Source: Buxus sempervirens (lineage: Eukaryota; Streptophyta; Magnoliopsida; Buxales; Buxaceae). Taken from it: 64,000 bases of DNA. The stretch is from contig OX387183.1 in assembly GCA_947561395.2 (NCBI GenBank), positions 11,087,402-11,151,401 of the forward strand. The letters are read 5' to 3'. The notes below the pieces were generated by a model that searched no databases, was not told the origin of the DNA, and saw only the letters and a list, made by a program, of their open reading frames with translations. Position numbers and translations under genes: made by a program. The number at the start of each line of letters is the position of its first letter. Positions within the stretch are counted from its first letter, which is position 1. Of the stretch, positions 45,581 through 57,280 are shown one piece after another.

Positions 45581-45740
45581 TTGGGCTTACCGTCGACGGC
45601 AGCTGACCGGGGGTTGATATTCGAAGGAGGAGAGCTGCGTTCTTTTCTTCCGCAAGCTCCGTTCAGAATTTTCTGCGCAAGAGGCCTTTTGTTTTCTCCT
45701 TTGAAGAGTCGCGCAAGTCGCAATCTCATGTTTAAGTCGC
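43379..45740. other. 5' region of Harbinger 1 beyond CACTA B
   Basis: No coding support. It holds several ATTAATCG-type words (about 43632-43800), A-runs, and a GA-rich tract at 45516-45576. Pyrimidine-rich sequence on minus near the end probably represents 5' UTR of the accessory gene. It does not resemble the corresponding region of element 2. Confidence 0.5.
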
Positions 45741-45778
45741 GCTACAGTGACAACCTAAAATTAGGTCGCTACTGTAGC
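45741..45778. repeat. Subterminal hairpin of Harbinger 1
   Basis: GCTACAGTGACAACCTA and TAGGTCGCTACTGTAGC form a 17 bp stem (3 mismatches) around AAAT. It ends 129 bp from the right terminus (45907). Confidence 0.75.
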
Positions 45779-46039
45779 ACAAGTTAAAATTTTAGGTTTT
45801 TAAATAGGGATGGGTAATCTACTGCACGATAATTTTTGCCAAAATCCTTATTTTCATTCCTTGTTTTAAGGATGAGGAGGATTATGGGTAGGTTGTTGCT
45901 AGTGCTCTTAGAGTACTAGCGGCAGCTTCCTTATTCACATCCCTATCCTTAAAAAAAGAAAGGAAATAGAGATTTTGTCAAAAAACACTCGCCAGTAGCT
46001 TCCCTATTAGTATTTCATTCCCCTAAATTTTTAGAATAT

Positions 46040-46077
46040 GCTACAGTGCTTCCTCAAATGTGAGGAGGCACTGTAGC
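46040..46077. repeat. Subterminal hairpin of Harbinger 2
   Basis: GCTACAGTGCTTCCTCA and TGAGGAGGCACTGTAGC form a 17 bp stem with one mismatch around AATG, starting 129 bp from the left terminus (45911). The outer 8 bp match the hairpin of element 1; the inner part differs but still pairs. Confidence 0.8.
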
Positions 46078-46089
46078 TCCCTAAACACG

Positions 46090-48674
46090 AGACCCATTCT
46101 CACGATCACGACCCCGCAGCAGCTCCAACGAACAGGACCACCTCTCTTTCTCTCCTTCTCCTTTCCTCTCTCCCTCGAGAACCTTACAATATTGGCAATG
46201 TTCATCGGCGAAGCAGTGGTTTGAAGAGTCAGGTGCATTTTAATCCTTTTTCTTCTTCGTCTTCTTCTTCTTGTTCTTTCTTTGTCGCATAAATTTGTAG
46301 GGTTTAGTGAGCAAGGGGGAGGAATCAACCATGAAACCACTAATAGGGACGAGCAACATTTTGGGCTGGTTTTTATGTTAACACTCTTCTTCTTGTTTTC
46401 CTCCTTTGAGAGAAACCCCATTCCGTCTCTACCTCTTATTTTCTCCCTTTCTATGCTCCCTTCGAGACTTCAGATCTCCTTTCCGTTTATGGATTCCAGA
46501 GGCAGATGTTCATCACCTTCGATATTTGCTGTCCAGACATTTTTCCCTCTGATTGTTTCATCTCAATCCTTTATCTTCGCTTCCTTAGCTCGATTGACGC
46601 CATGGTTTTGGGAACTTTGGTTTATTACTCCCAAATAGCAGAAGAAGCAATTGGGTCATAAAGTATTATAGACTTGATTTGGGTGGTTTAGAGCTTTAGA
46701 TGCTTAGATTTCTCAATATGGATATTGTGAGCTTTCCAGATTTGATGTTTTAAATTGAGAACTTGTCAAAATATCTGTTAGGTTAAATTCTGTAAAAATT
46801 TTGAAAAACTTATAGCATTATAACAGAAATTTAGATTGTGAGATATTGATTTTGTGGGGTAGTTATCAGTTTGATGATTTTTTTTGGGATTCCTTTGGTG
46901 ATGTTTGAACTGTTGTAGTATAGATTTTAGTGACATTTTGAATGATTTTGTGCTTAATTGATGCCCCTTTTCAAGAGTAATTACCATTTGTATTGTATGC
47001 TTATACCCATAACAGTTGCAAGTCAAGTAAATGTTATAGACTTGAAAGGATTATGGTTTGAATTAAAACAGTCTGTTTGATCTTGTTTGGGGATCTGTTG
47101 TTTGAAGTTGATTATTATATATACGGTTGTCGTATTGGCTGTTTTATAGCAAAGTTTAAATTGTCATTTGCAGAGATGACCTTTAATTTGGAGTGGTGAC
47201 AGACTTCAATTCTTTTCTCTCATATCTTGTTGCCTTTTTCAAGCATTTGTGGTTGAAGTTGCAAGTAAGCATGAGAATAGTTGCCTTATTTGACCATGCA
47301 ATGGCACGTTAAAGTCATGAAAACATTTTGTTTAGGTTTGATCCTAGTACCTGCCTCTAATTCATTCCACTATTTAAACATAGGTGAATTGTGCTTATAA
47401 AATGTATATTTTATAACTATGTATGTTAAAGAAATTATATATTTCACTTGAAAAACTGCATTGTATATGTAATGTATTATAGTAGAATTCTAGCTTGCAT
47501 GCATCTGGGTTGGAGCTGGTTGGTTTATGGCCACATTATAGTGAGCAGCTTGTGAATGTGTTGGGGTGTTAGGTTACTTTTTGTGGATTTATATCATGCC
47601 TCCTATGGGTGTATAGTGTTTTTTTTTGGATGTAGGGGTATTCTTGTGGGCTCTTCTTGTGTGAGGAGGGGGGTTGTATGGAGTAGTTCCTCCCACACAT
47701 ACATACTTCTTTTGTACCTTCCATCCTTTTGATTTAATCTATATTTTCATTACTCATATAAAAAAAATAAAAAAACAAAGGCGTTGTCCACACTAGAGAG
47801 AAATAAGGACATAAATGATAGCATTCCTTCCTTGTCTTTTATTAATAAATTTCTTTTTTTGGGTGATGGCTATCATTCCTTGCTTGTCTCTTGCAGAGAC
47901 TCTGCCGTCTACTCCGTTTTTTTAATTTGGCAGCATACAGTGAGGCTTGAAATTTTTCCATGGAATCCATCTTCCAGTCAAAGATTGTTATATTCGAAAA
48001 TACCTTTAATAAGGCTCTTGACCTTGATGACTTGTTTTCTACTTCCACATAGATGTCCAGGAATTTAAATGCCAACTGTTTCTTTGTCCACAACACAGCA
48101 GTTGTAGAGAAGCATTTCCCCTTTACGAGTAAATACACCTGAGATGGTCTTCCAAAGAGTCAGACCATGGGAACATATCACTTCACAATATTCTATATTT
48201 TGTTGCAATAATCTTCCTGCAGAGATCTCCCCAAATCTCCAAATCCACTATTAAGTAGACTTTATTGAAATTGACTGTTATTCTTAGGTCCGTCCCTCAT
48301 CTTCATATGGTTTCCATAATACCACTCTTTGTACCAAATAATACTTGTATAATTTCATACAATTGTCATGCTTACTCTTGTGATTGGTTTTGTTGGTCTT
48401 TGTTATATTTTGAGTTATTATTACATAATCATTTACCGTTTGACGTTTATAAAATTGCATTGAATGATATGATTTTTCTCTTTTCCCCCAATTTACCCTT
48501 AGCTATTAAAAAATGGTAGATTTCCTCAGGATTTATTTTTTACCAAGGGGGTAAATATCCTACGAGTTTGGAATTAAAGCCTTAAGTTGCCCTGATTTTG
48601 TAAAACATTTGACAGGGTTGGATTAAGGTCAAGTGGTGATATATTTCCTCAAGATTTAATTGTTTTTTCTCTAG
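46090..48674 (+). other. Upstream leader and intron of the accessory gene 2
   Basis: Pyrimidine-rich sequence to about 46640 could be a 5' UTR exon. The rest is AT-rich, intron-like, and ends TTTTTCTCTAG just before the ATG at 48677. Open frames in it (for example 47842-48138 minus) have no recognised domain. Confidence 0.45.
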
Positions 48675-48676
48675 GA

Positions 48677-49795
48677 ATGAACATACAAACACAAGAAGGT
48701 TCCACAATGAGCTCCCCTTTGCAAGATGGCATCCAATTATTTAATGAGGATTCTACACAAGTTGAACAAACTTCACTTGAAGTTCATGAAGTAGGGTCAT
48801 CAAATAAAAAACGTGGTCAAAACTTCAGTCCAGATGAAGACAAACTATTAGTTTCTTGTTGGCTCAATACAAGTTTGGATTCGATAAATGGAACTAATGC
48901 AAAATGGGATAATTTTTGGAAAAGAATTGAAAACAACTATAACCAAGAGAAAAAGACGGGTTGGCCTACACGCTTAGTCGCCTTGTTAAGCTATCGATGG
49001 TCGAATATCCAACAAGCTGTCAATAAGTTTTGCGGTTTCTTAAGTCAAGTTGAAGCACAACATAGAAGCGGGGTTAGTGAGGAAGACAATGTAAGTATTT
49101 TGATTCATCATTTCGTTAACTACTCTTTTACAATTTAAGGATTTCTAATTTGTTTTGTTAAATATTCATAGGTTCAAGAAGCTCGAAAAATGTTCCATGC
49201 TTTGACCAAACAACATTTTCGGTATGATCATTGTTGGGTTCTTTTGAAGGACCAATCTAAATGGAACCAACGGTCTCAGCCTAATAAGCAAGCATGTTCT
49301 AAAAGAAGATCTGTTACACCATCTTCTCCTTCAACTCCAGAATCCACAAATTTAGGCGAAGACCAATCCGAACCAAGTAGTTTTGTGGAATTGGAGAGAC
49401 CTATGGGAAGAAAGGCTGCGAAGGAGAGGAAAAAACAAGGAAAGAGCTTGCTAGGTGATGGTACTCAACTTTCAGGTGTTCTAGTTGAGTTGAGAGATGA
49501 GAAGAAAAAAGCTCATGAAGAGAAAATGGAAAAACTTAATGCAAATGCCGAACAACGAGAAAAGCTTCTTCAAATCCAACAAGCGCAACTATTGGAAACA
49601 AAAGAAGCGAACCGTATAAAAAATGAGAAACTTCAACTTGAGCGATTGCGTCAAGAGACCGAAAGAGCGCGTCAAGACATCGAAAGAGCGCGCCATGAGA
49701 CTGAGATCATGATAAAAGATACAAGCACGATGGACCCTGAAACTAGAGAATATTTTCAATTACTTCGCAGGGACATTTTGGAAAAGCAAAGATAG
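48677..49795 (+). CDS. Harbinger accessory protein 2 (Myb/SANT-like)
   Basis: Exons 48677-49090 and 49172-49795; donor GTAAGT, acceptor TTCATAG, joined frame SEEDN-VQEARKMF, 345 aa. The Myb/SANT-like region is about residues 45-130 (FSPDEDKLLVSCWLNTS ... YRWSNIQQAVNKFC). A Ser/Pro linker follows, then a Lys/Glu/Arg-rich coiled coil about 230-330 resembling the NAM-associated C-terminal domain. Known partners of this class are the PIF/Harbinger transposase and the terminal repeats. It differs from copy 1 by scattered substitutions and a short ERAR-type duplication near the C-terminus. It converges with the transposase at 50106-51407. Confidence 0.88.
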
Positions 49796-50105
49796 AATAC
49801 TCGAAGTTAGTCTATTTGTGTTAGTTATTTAAAGTTGTTTTTTGTAATTATGTGAACCTTAACTTTGATTAGGTCTCACAAAGATATTGATTTGTCACAC
49901 TACTACGAGCATAACTTGATTTTAATTTTGAAGTTAGAAATCATATAGCTTCAGATGCAATACTCTTTGCTGATGGGATATTTTTGTTCATTTACACAGA
50001 AATATTGAGACGAGTTATGCTGGAATAAAATGACATGCTTGAATTGAATAAATTAAAAACATACAAGATGGATAGTAGTAGTTCTTATACTCTACTCTTC
50101 TTTTC

Positions 50106-51407
50106 CTAAGATTCACTATAAATTTTCCATAAATGCTCGATGAGGTCTTCTTGGAGTCTAGTATGAACCTCTTTATCTCTAATTTCCAGGTGGCGCATAA
50201 TGAAATTTCGAACTTCATTGGTCTTTGTAGTCGAAATCGCTACTTGGGGTGGACCCTCATTGTCTTGATCATACTCATGGTTTGAGAAGGCTGCTCCATT
50301 TTGATACAAATGTCTCTCATCTTCAACAATCATGTTATGCATAATTATGCACGCCATCATGATTTCTTTTAGATCATCCTGATTAAAATAACGTGCAGGT
50401 CCACGAACAATTGCAAATCTTGATTGTAACACTCCAAATGCACGTTCAACATCCTTCCTCAAAGCTTCATGAGTTGCAGCAAAATTTTTCTTCTTCACCC
50501 CTACCGGTATTGGAATTGTTTTTACAAAAGTTACCCAAGTGGGATATATACCATCTGCTAGATAGTATCCCATATTATAATCATGACCATTAATTGAATA
50601 GTTAACCTGAGGAGCCCGCCCTTGAGCAAGATCATTAAACAAAGAAGATCGTTCCAGTACATTGATGTCATTATGAGACCCTGGTAAACCAAAAAATGCA
50701 TGCCATATCCAAGTATCATATGAAGCAACAGCTTCCAAAATAAGTGTTGGCTTACCACCACGACCAGTATACATACCTGACCATTGAGTGGGACAATTCT
50801 TCCATTCCCAGTGCATGCAATCAATACTCCCCAACATTCCCGGGTTTCCTCGTCGTGAGCCTTCAGCTAGCAATCTAGCTGTGTCATTGTTGTTCGGTTT
50901 TCTCAAGTACTCATCTGAAAAGATTGCAACCACTGCTTTCACAAATTTCTTCATGCTTTTTCTTGCAGTGGTTTCTCCAATCCTAACATACTCATCTGTC
51001 AAGTCAGCTGTTACTCCATAAGCAAGCATTCTAAATGCAGCAGTTATCTTTTGCAAAGAGGATAACCCAAGCTTCCCAGCGGCATTCCTTTTTTGCAAAA
51101 AATATGGGTCATACGCTTCTATTGCATATTTAATACAAAGGAATAACTCACGGCGCATACGAAATCTCCTTCGAAATATATTTTCAGGATAAACTGATGG
51201 CTCAGCAAAATAATCTTGAATTAGACGTTGGTGGCCAGCCATCGAATTGCGATTGATGAACATACGCCTTTGAATAGAACCATGATCAGATGTTGAGCCT
51301 CTTTTTGTCTTCAAATGTTCTTGTTCAATAGCAGTTGCTATTGCGACCTCCTCTTCATCATCAGAAGAAGATTCATAGACAATATCATCATCAGAAAAGA
51401 AATCCAT
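50106..51407 (-). CDS. PIF/Harbinger transposase 2 (intact)
   Basis: Single frame of 433 aa, close to the usual length for plant Harbinger transposases. The acidic start (MDFFSDDDIVYESSS) precedes a helical region, then a DDE_Tnp_4-type nuclease: D196 in GSIDCMHWEW, D247 in GSHNDINVLE, D285 in YYLADGIYP and E321 in DVERAFGVLQSRF are the candidate catalytic acids. Active transposases of this class cut at terminal repeats and duplicate TTA. The AT-rich ATTCTCCAAC array lies upstream. This copy keeps the frame that element 1 has lost, so element 2 could supply activity to both if expressed. Confidence 0.92.
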   Translation of the reverse strand: MDFFSDDDIVYESSSDDEEEVAIATAIEQEHLKTKRGSTSDHGSIQRRMFINRNSMAGHQRLIQDYFAEPSVYPENIFRRRFRMRRELFLCIKYAIEAYDPYFLQKRNAAGKLGLSSLQKITAAFRMLAYGVTADLTDEYVRIGETTARKSMKKFVKAVVAIFSDEYLRKPNNNDTARLLAEGSRRGNPGMLGSIDCMHWEWKNCPTQWSGMYTGRGGKPTLILEAVASYDTWIWHAFFGLPGSHNDINVLERSSLFNDLAQGRAPQVNYSINGHDYNMGYYLADGIYPTWVTFVKTIPIPVGVKKKNFAATHEALRKDVERAFGVLQSRFAIVRGPARYFNQDDLKEIMMACIIMHNMIVEDERHLYQNGAAFSNHEYDQDNEGPPQVAISTTKTNEVRNFIMRHLEIRDKEVHTRLQEDLIEHLWKIYSES

Positions 51408-51479
51408 AAAGACAATGTAAGTATAATTATTATTACAATTTGAGATGGAGAATGATTTGCAAAGAAATCACTCAATTTT

Positions 51480-51790
51480 ATAGGGAAAAAATATAGCCGT
51501 TGGAAATATGACCGTTTGAGAATATAGCTGTTGGAAATGTCTTTTCGAGAATATGACTCTTGGAGAATATAGCCGTTGGAAATATGACTGTTGGAGAATA
51601 TAGCCGTTAGAAATATGACTGTTGGAGAATATAATCGTTCAAATTATACCCGTTGGAGAATATAGCTGTTGAAAATGATTTTTAGAGTTTTTTTTTTAAA
51701 TATAATATAGTTGGAGAATATAACTGTTAAAAACATTATTTGAATTTTAAAAAAATTAAATATAATATCGTTGGAGAATATAACCGTTAG
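51480..51790 (-). repeat. ATTCTCCAAC subterminal repeats, copy 2
   Basis: Inverse copy of the array at 33775-34110: units such as GTTGGAGAATATAGCCGTTG and GAAATATGACTGTTGG. It lies between the transposase start and the right terminus. Confidence 0.7.
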
Positions 51791-51966
51791 AAATATTTTT
51801 TATAATAAAAAATATTTTTTAAAAAAAATTAATATTTTAATGATTTAGGGAAAAAAAATAGGGAATCTGATGTAGTGACTTGCTGAGAAAACAATCCCTA
51901 TAATAGAAAAATAACCCAGATTCCTCAAAATAAGGAATTTGAATGAGTAAGCTGCTGCTAGTGCTC

Positions 51967-52189
51967 TAGGGGTGATATATAAGTGATTTCACATTTGAAA
52001 TCTATGGGACGTCGGTCATCAGGCGCCATGTGGATATTATTAAAAAATAATTAAATTTGATTTGATTTGGTTATGCACAAAAACCAAAGTAATTTGGTTT
52101 TGAAACTTTTAAGAACAAAACCAAACCAAATCTTTTAAAACTCAACCCAAACCAAACGAAAGTCAGTTTGAATTTTGTTTTCACTTTTT
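51967..52189. other. Spacer between Harbinger 2 and the LINE
   Basis: AT-rich with AACCAAACCAAA low-complexity sequence resembling 32760-32890. It ends in a T-run (about 52183-52190) that is probably the poly(A) tail of the minus-strand LINE. Confidence 0.45.
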
Positions 52190-55100
52190 TTTGGTGAACA
52201 ACCAGGAAATACTATTTATTTAATAGATCTAGAATATACAAAGTTTCTAGCTTCGTCAAAAAGGATTCTACGTAATACACTTGGAGGTCTCTGTATCCAG
52301 AAACACGAATAAGAGTCTAAACTAAAATTAGCTAGGGAATCCGCCGCCATATTGCGCTCCCTGTAAGTGTGCTGAGTTTGAATGCTTTGAAACAGCTCCC
52401 AAATATTCCTAATTTCAATGAATTGTGGTAGTATTCTCCATGGGATATCATCTTCCCGTAAAAGACCCTGTCTCCACTTCTGCAACAGCCTAATAATAGT
52501 TAGAGAATCACCCTCTAAAGTGATGTTGGGAAATCCCATTGCTACTGCCATTCTAACCGCCTCCAAAACTGCTGCAGCTTCTGCTTGCAGTGAAGATTCA
52601 GAATAACACAAACTCGCCACCGCTGCAATAAACTTGGCATCATGGTTCCGAGCGATGATTCCGATCCCCGCATGCTGGCTTCCCCTCCTTAGAGCACCAT
52701 CGAAGTTCAGCTTAATCGTTGAATGATATGGAGCTTTCCATTGTACCGGAATGTGTTGTGAACAAGGTAACACACCTGCCATGGCTTGCTGTGAATTTAG
52801 AATTTCACAGCTCAGTTTATTAAAGTGTCTGATTACAAGATAGACGTTGGGTTTAACGTGGTTAAATAATACATCGTTTCTGTGTGACCATATCACCCAA
52901 CCAAAGATAACAACTTTTCACTAGCACGATCTCCCAAGGATTTTGATGTCGACTTTACCATATTTCCGAACCAGTGATTGAAGGAATTCTGGGGACCAAA
53001 CTCCTGATATGAACCACCAATTGTTGCCAACCAAACGGCACGTGAGAAATGGCAATGAAGCCATAAGTGTTCCACTGTTTCCCCCGTATCCTTGTATAAA
53101 CAACACATATCAGTTACGGCAGGCAATCTACTTGATAAAAGACTTGCAGCGGGGAGAACTCTGTGAATGCTCTTCCATAGGAATAATTTAAAACGTATGG
53201 GGCATTGAATGTGCCAAACCTTTAACCAAAAGCTGTCGTCTTGAGATAAATTTGAGTTGAACATCCTATAGGCTGATGCGACTGAGAATTTACCATTTGA
53301 AGTGAATCGCCACACTGCTTTATCTTGGTGGAGTGAAGGAGACAGGGGGTACCAAGAATTTGGGAAGCAATTGACGGTGGCCAAATGAAAGTAATAGTAA
53401 GTCCCAATACCCAGTTGAAGAAACAATAATGGAACTTACCCGGGATAGGTTGCTGTGTTCTTGACTCCCTTGAGGTCGTGGTACAAGATCTCCATTACCC
53501 ATCCATCTATGATTGAAAATATGTATCTTTTCACCATTGGCAATAAGCCATCTGCATCCCTGCACAATAAAATCTTTTAATTTTTTCAATTGTCTCCAAA
53601 CATACGACTGACCTGGTCGAGCAACTGCCTCTAGGAAAGAGGAAAGTGGAAAGTAAAGATCTCGCGTTAAGTGTAGCCCACGAACTAGAGTGATTCTCAT
53701 GCAAATGCCAAGCAGCTTTTAATAGGAGGGCTTTATTCATTAAGTCCGCTCTTTTGATGTTCAGGCCTTGTCACGCCTTGAAATCTGTACATTGTGTATG
53801 ATTATACACGTGTAGAACCGAAGGTGACCCTGCTTGTAAGCGAACCCAAATATACACATTCCAACACAAGGATTGCATATATAAATAAAAACACAAATCC
53901 AGAGTACAGCGGAAATTAAAAACTTTTAATCCTTACATGAGCCAAATTCTAAAAGACGAAGTCACATACTCTAATACCTGTGTCACAATTTACACAACCA
54001 TATAAAAGCAACTAACATTAAATTATAAATAGTTCTCAATTCTCATAAAACACTATCCTGAATTCCCATATCTCACTTTCTTCCATTTCCCCAATTATGG
54101 TTATTTCTTGCAAAATGGAAATGGGTGAATTTTCACAAACCCAGTAAGTAGGGCTAATTTACCTTATATGATTAAATGCACTACGCCTCTTTATCTTAAT
54201 ATAATTACACACAAAACTAATATATATTTATAAAGATAACCATGCTATGTTTTTCCTATGGTTTTGTTCATAAACGATAGCGTATTAACTTATTTATTTT
54301 TACTAATGTGTGAACATGCTTTTCTAATAGAAACAAGACTAACAGAATAATTTAAAAAGAATACAATTTAACAATAACGTAGCCAGATACGAGAGATGTA
54401 ATAATAAATTTTAAACATTTAAGAAACATAATAATCAAGCAAGCAAATGCAATAGCATGCAAGTAAACTGGAATATAAAGAGTTATGTAATTTATTTCCA
54501 CCACTCATCCCTTTTTAAATTAATAACAATTATAAACAATTATACACAATTAACATGACCTGGTTCCCCAATCAAATCTAGACGGTCTTACAGTCAAGCA
54601 CGCTACTAGAGCGATCCAACTTATGGCTAGGATCAAACGCCCTTGGATCCCACTTTAGCGATCAGCAAGGATCAGAATTTCTAGCATTCCCATGAGTACT
54701 TGTATGGGGTTTAGGGTATTGCAACCCACAGGGCTCCTTGGTCCCCGACTATTTTAATTTAAGGGACTCAAACCCCAGGAATTCCAACCTTCGGAGCAGT
54801 TGTAAACACCATGTAGGGAACCGATCACATTAATTGTCTAGGGTAGAGTACTCGACTCACCCTTTTCCAGAACACCATGGATTAGGTAAAATATTAACCG
54901 CCTCCAATGGGTCTGTCAATCATCCAGCGGATTAGTATCACGCTAGGTATACACATGCTAAAGCATGCCAGTCTATTTAATGTTGTTCCATTAATAGGAT
55001 CATTAATATGATCATAGAGTTCACAAGTATATCATAAAATGAACTTGACATTCCACATTCTGTGTAACATATTTGTGTTTCAAGAATTAACCCATTCACT

Positions 55101-57143
55101 GTTAAACATATATAAATACACTTTGAAACTTACAATTTCAACTGATTAACCAACACAACCCCAAATACCCAAATTTTGAATTGTAATCATGAAAGTACCC
55201 CAATTTACATATATTTACACCAATATGACTTTTGTTTTATTCAATACATGAAAATATGAAACAATCATTCTTTGATTCCATTGTCTAAAAAAAATTCAAT
55301 ACAAAATACTATCAACTCAACCGCATACCATATAACACTAAAAATGAATTACAAATCTGCATACGCCCTAATTTATAAGCATGCATAACACTCAAATGGA
55401 ATTATAATTCTGCATAACCCCAATTTCAAAATAAGTAGAACAATCCGAATTGTTTTTTTTTTTTTTTTTTACAAACAAAAGACTGTGAATAGGACGGACA
55501 CCACTACCTTATAAAAAATATTTCATAAAATAATCCATGAATAACTACGTTTGCATTCGGTCCTCACCCATATGTTCCAACAAAGTTTCTGCAACCTTTC
55601 AACGGAATCAAATAAAAAAATTTCATAAAATATTCAATGTTTTAAAGGTTTCTGTAAGCATGTATAACAAGTTAACAACCTGAATTGCTTTTCCTACAAC
55701 TAAAATTGAAATATAATTTAGCATATACCCAATTCACAATTATTCACAACAATGTGAATTCTTCTACAAACAAAAAATGCAAAGAAATAACCAAACACCA
55801 TTCACTGTTGCACTGTAATTCGTGTCTGAAAGCAAGAACTCTCTCTACAGTATTCACACCTTTTCACTATTACAAAGCAATTTGTCTCAAAAGCAACCCC
55901 ATGTCATGCCATCGATCAAGCAACCCCACATGCTTCATTCGATCATGACGATTTAAATTTAAATCAATAGAAAGTAACTCATTTGATTAAAAACAATAAA
56001 GAACCTTGAACTCTCAACCAAGAAGGGTTTCGTGTACAACAAGAAGGGTTCATGAACTTCAAATCAGAAGATTTAAGAATGAAAAAGTAGAAGAAGTCTA
56101 GAAGATTAAGCGCAAATAATCATAAAAAGTTGATTAACCTACTTACCTCAACACTAGTTGAATTTTCCCCACCTTCTTCTTCTCCAAGACCCTAGCAACA
56201 GTCCAAAACCTCTTGCAGCCACCAACAATACATTTTTAGGGTTTTTTCACCCTAAAAGTCCTTCAATAAAGAAGATTAAATCTTAGCCATCAATTTCTTT
56301 TTGATCTAAAGAGACACGAGGTGTGATATGGTGTGTCCTCATGCACACAAATCCCATAGCATCTCCTGTCAAAGTTTCAAAATAAGATTGACTAGGACCT
56401 TACAGGCCTCCTCCTCTCCATGACATGGCTATTCTGTCCCAGCAAATTGTTGGGACACTTTGTTTGTTAGAACTGCTCTGCCACAAAAAACTCCTAGCAA
56501 TTTGATCTAACCTGTGAAGAATGGAGTTAGGCAACATAAAACATTGCATAAAATGAACAGGTATAGCAGAAGTACTGATTGAATGAGGGTTGCACGACCC
56601 ATCTGAGACAACAGAAGAGCTTTCCAGCTTGCCAATCTATTGGTAATTCGAGAAACCAGTTCACGGCAATCTCTAAAAGATGGCTTCTTGTTAAGGATAG
56701 GGATACCAAGGTATTTATCCACCTTCTTATTTTCATGGATGTTAAAAAGAGATTTAATTGCTGCCCTCTGAGCATGCTTGGTATTTTTGCTGAAAAGGAT
56801 TGAAGATTTAGAGTAGTTGATCTCCTGACCTGATTCACAACAATACATGTGCAATAGTCTGACCATACCATGTGCTTCCTGGCTGGATGTGTAACCATAG
56901 AGAGTAATATCGTCAGCAAACAAAAGGTGGGATAATGAGGGGCTACGACGTTTAATTTTTATACCATGAAATCTCCCATCCAACTCAGCCATAGTTATTG
57001 CTAGACTGAGCACTTGCTAGCATAGAATAAATAAATAGGGAGATAGTGGGTCTCCTTGACGAAGTCCCCTCGTGGCATGAAAGTCCCCAATCGGAGATCC
57101 ATTAAACAAAACACTGAAGGATGTAGATTGCACACAACTCATT
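52190..57143 (-). pseudogene. Decayed LINE (reverse transcriptase to RNase H)
   Basis: Minus-strand fragments in order: reverse transcriptase with [13 protein letters not shown] and the catalytic HLLFADDITLYGY (57143-56507), connection region (GRATLIQSVLL; LPNSILHRLDQIARSF), then after a solo LTR LNIKRADLMNKALLLKAAW, the zf-RVT zinc-binding segment (SAYRMFNSN ... WKSIHRVLPAA; 53426-52893) and a C-terminal RNase H domain (IKLNFDGALRRGSQHAG; 52896-52216) followed by a T-run on plus. An in-frame stop in the reverse transcriptase (about 57018) and several frameshifts make it inactive. The endonuclease and ORF1 are missing, so it is 5' truncated or interrupted at 57143. Confidence 0.88.
53769..56404 (+). 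mobile_element. Solo LTR (2.6 kb) inside the LINE
   Basis: Starts TGTCACGCCTTG and ends GGACCTTACA (TG...CA), flanked by GGCCT at 53764-53768 and 56405-56409. The LINE reading frame continues across the site (AMSWRGG then LNIKRADLMNK), confirming insertion. The TGTCACGCC start and CACAAACCCAGTAAGTA block resemble Ty3/Gypsy LTRs of plants. No coding domain or internal second LTR is seen. Small frames (55685-55948) are not supported. Confidence 0.8.
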
Positions 57144-57280
57144 ATAAGATGGGTAAATTACACTTAACTTCCTTGAGGTATGCTATAATTACACTTACCT
57201 CCCCTGAGGTTTCTGAAATAACACTTTCCTCCTTGAGATTTGTGTATGGGCCAAAATAACACTCTTTCATTTAAGTTTCC
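57144..57280. repeat. ACACTTACCTCC-GAGGTTT tandem repeat (MITE-like)
   Basis: Three ~30-32 bp units (ATTACACTT-AACTTCC-TTGAGG, ATTACACTTACCTCCCCTGA, AATAACACTTTCCTCCTTGA) start near 57157, 57188 and 57218, directly at the broken 5' edge of the LINE. This word is common in plant MITEs; the element's other end is not resolved. Confidence 0.6.

Larger units (their letters stand above)
33613..45907. mobile_element. PIF/Harbinger element 1 (with nested CACTA)
   Basis: The left terminal repeat is GAGCACTAGCAGCAGCTTAC; the right, reverse-complemented, is GAGCACTAGCAACAACCTAC. Target duplication TTA is at 33610-33612 and 45908-45910. It encodes a transposase on plus (frameshifted) and a Myb/SANT-like protein on minus. 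CACTA element B (36969-43378) is inserted upstream of the second gene; without it the element is about 5.9 kb. Its right terminus abuts the next Harbinger element with only TTA between. Confidence 0.9.
45911..51966. mobile_element. PIF/Harbinger element 2 (inverse orientation)
   Basis: The left end is GAGTACTAGCGGCAGCTTCC, directly after the TTA that ends element 1. The right end, reverse-complemented, is GAGCACTAGCAGCAGCTTAC. The right flank is TAG rather than TTA, so the duplication is imperfect. It encodes an intact transposase (minus) and an intact accessory protein (plus), so it is the likely autonomous copy. Coding parts are nearly identical to element 1, while the 2.6 kb left of the accessory gene differ. 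Confidence 0.88.

Noticed and set aside
51967..51969. TTA target duplication on the right of Harbinger 2
   Set aside because: The sequence there is TAG. The duplication is imperfect, so it was not claimed.
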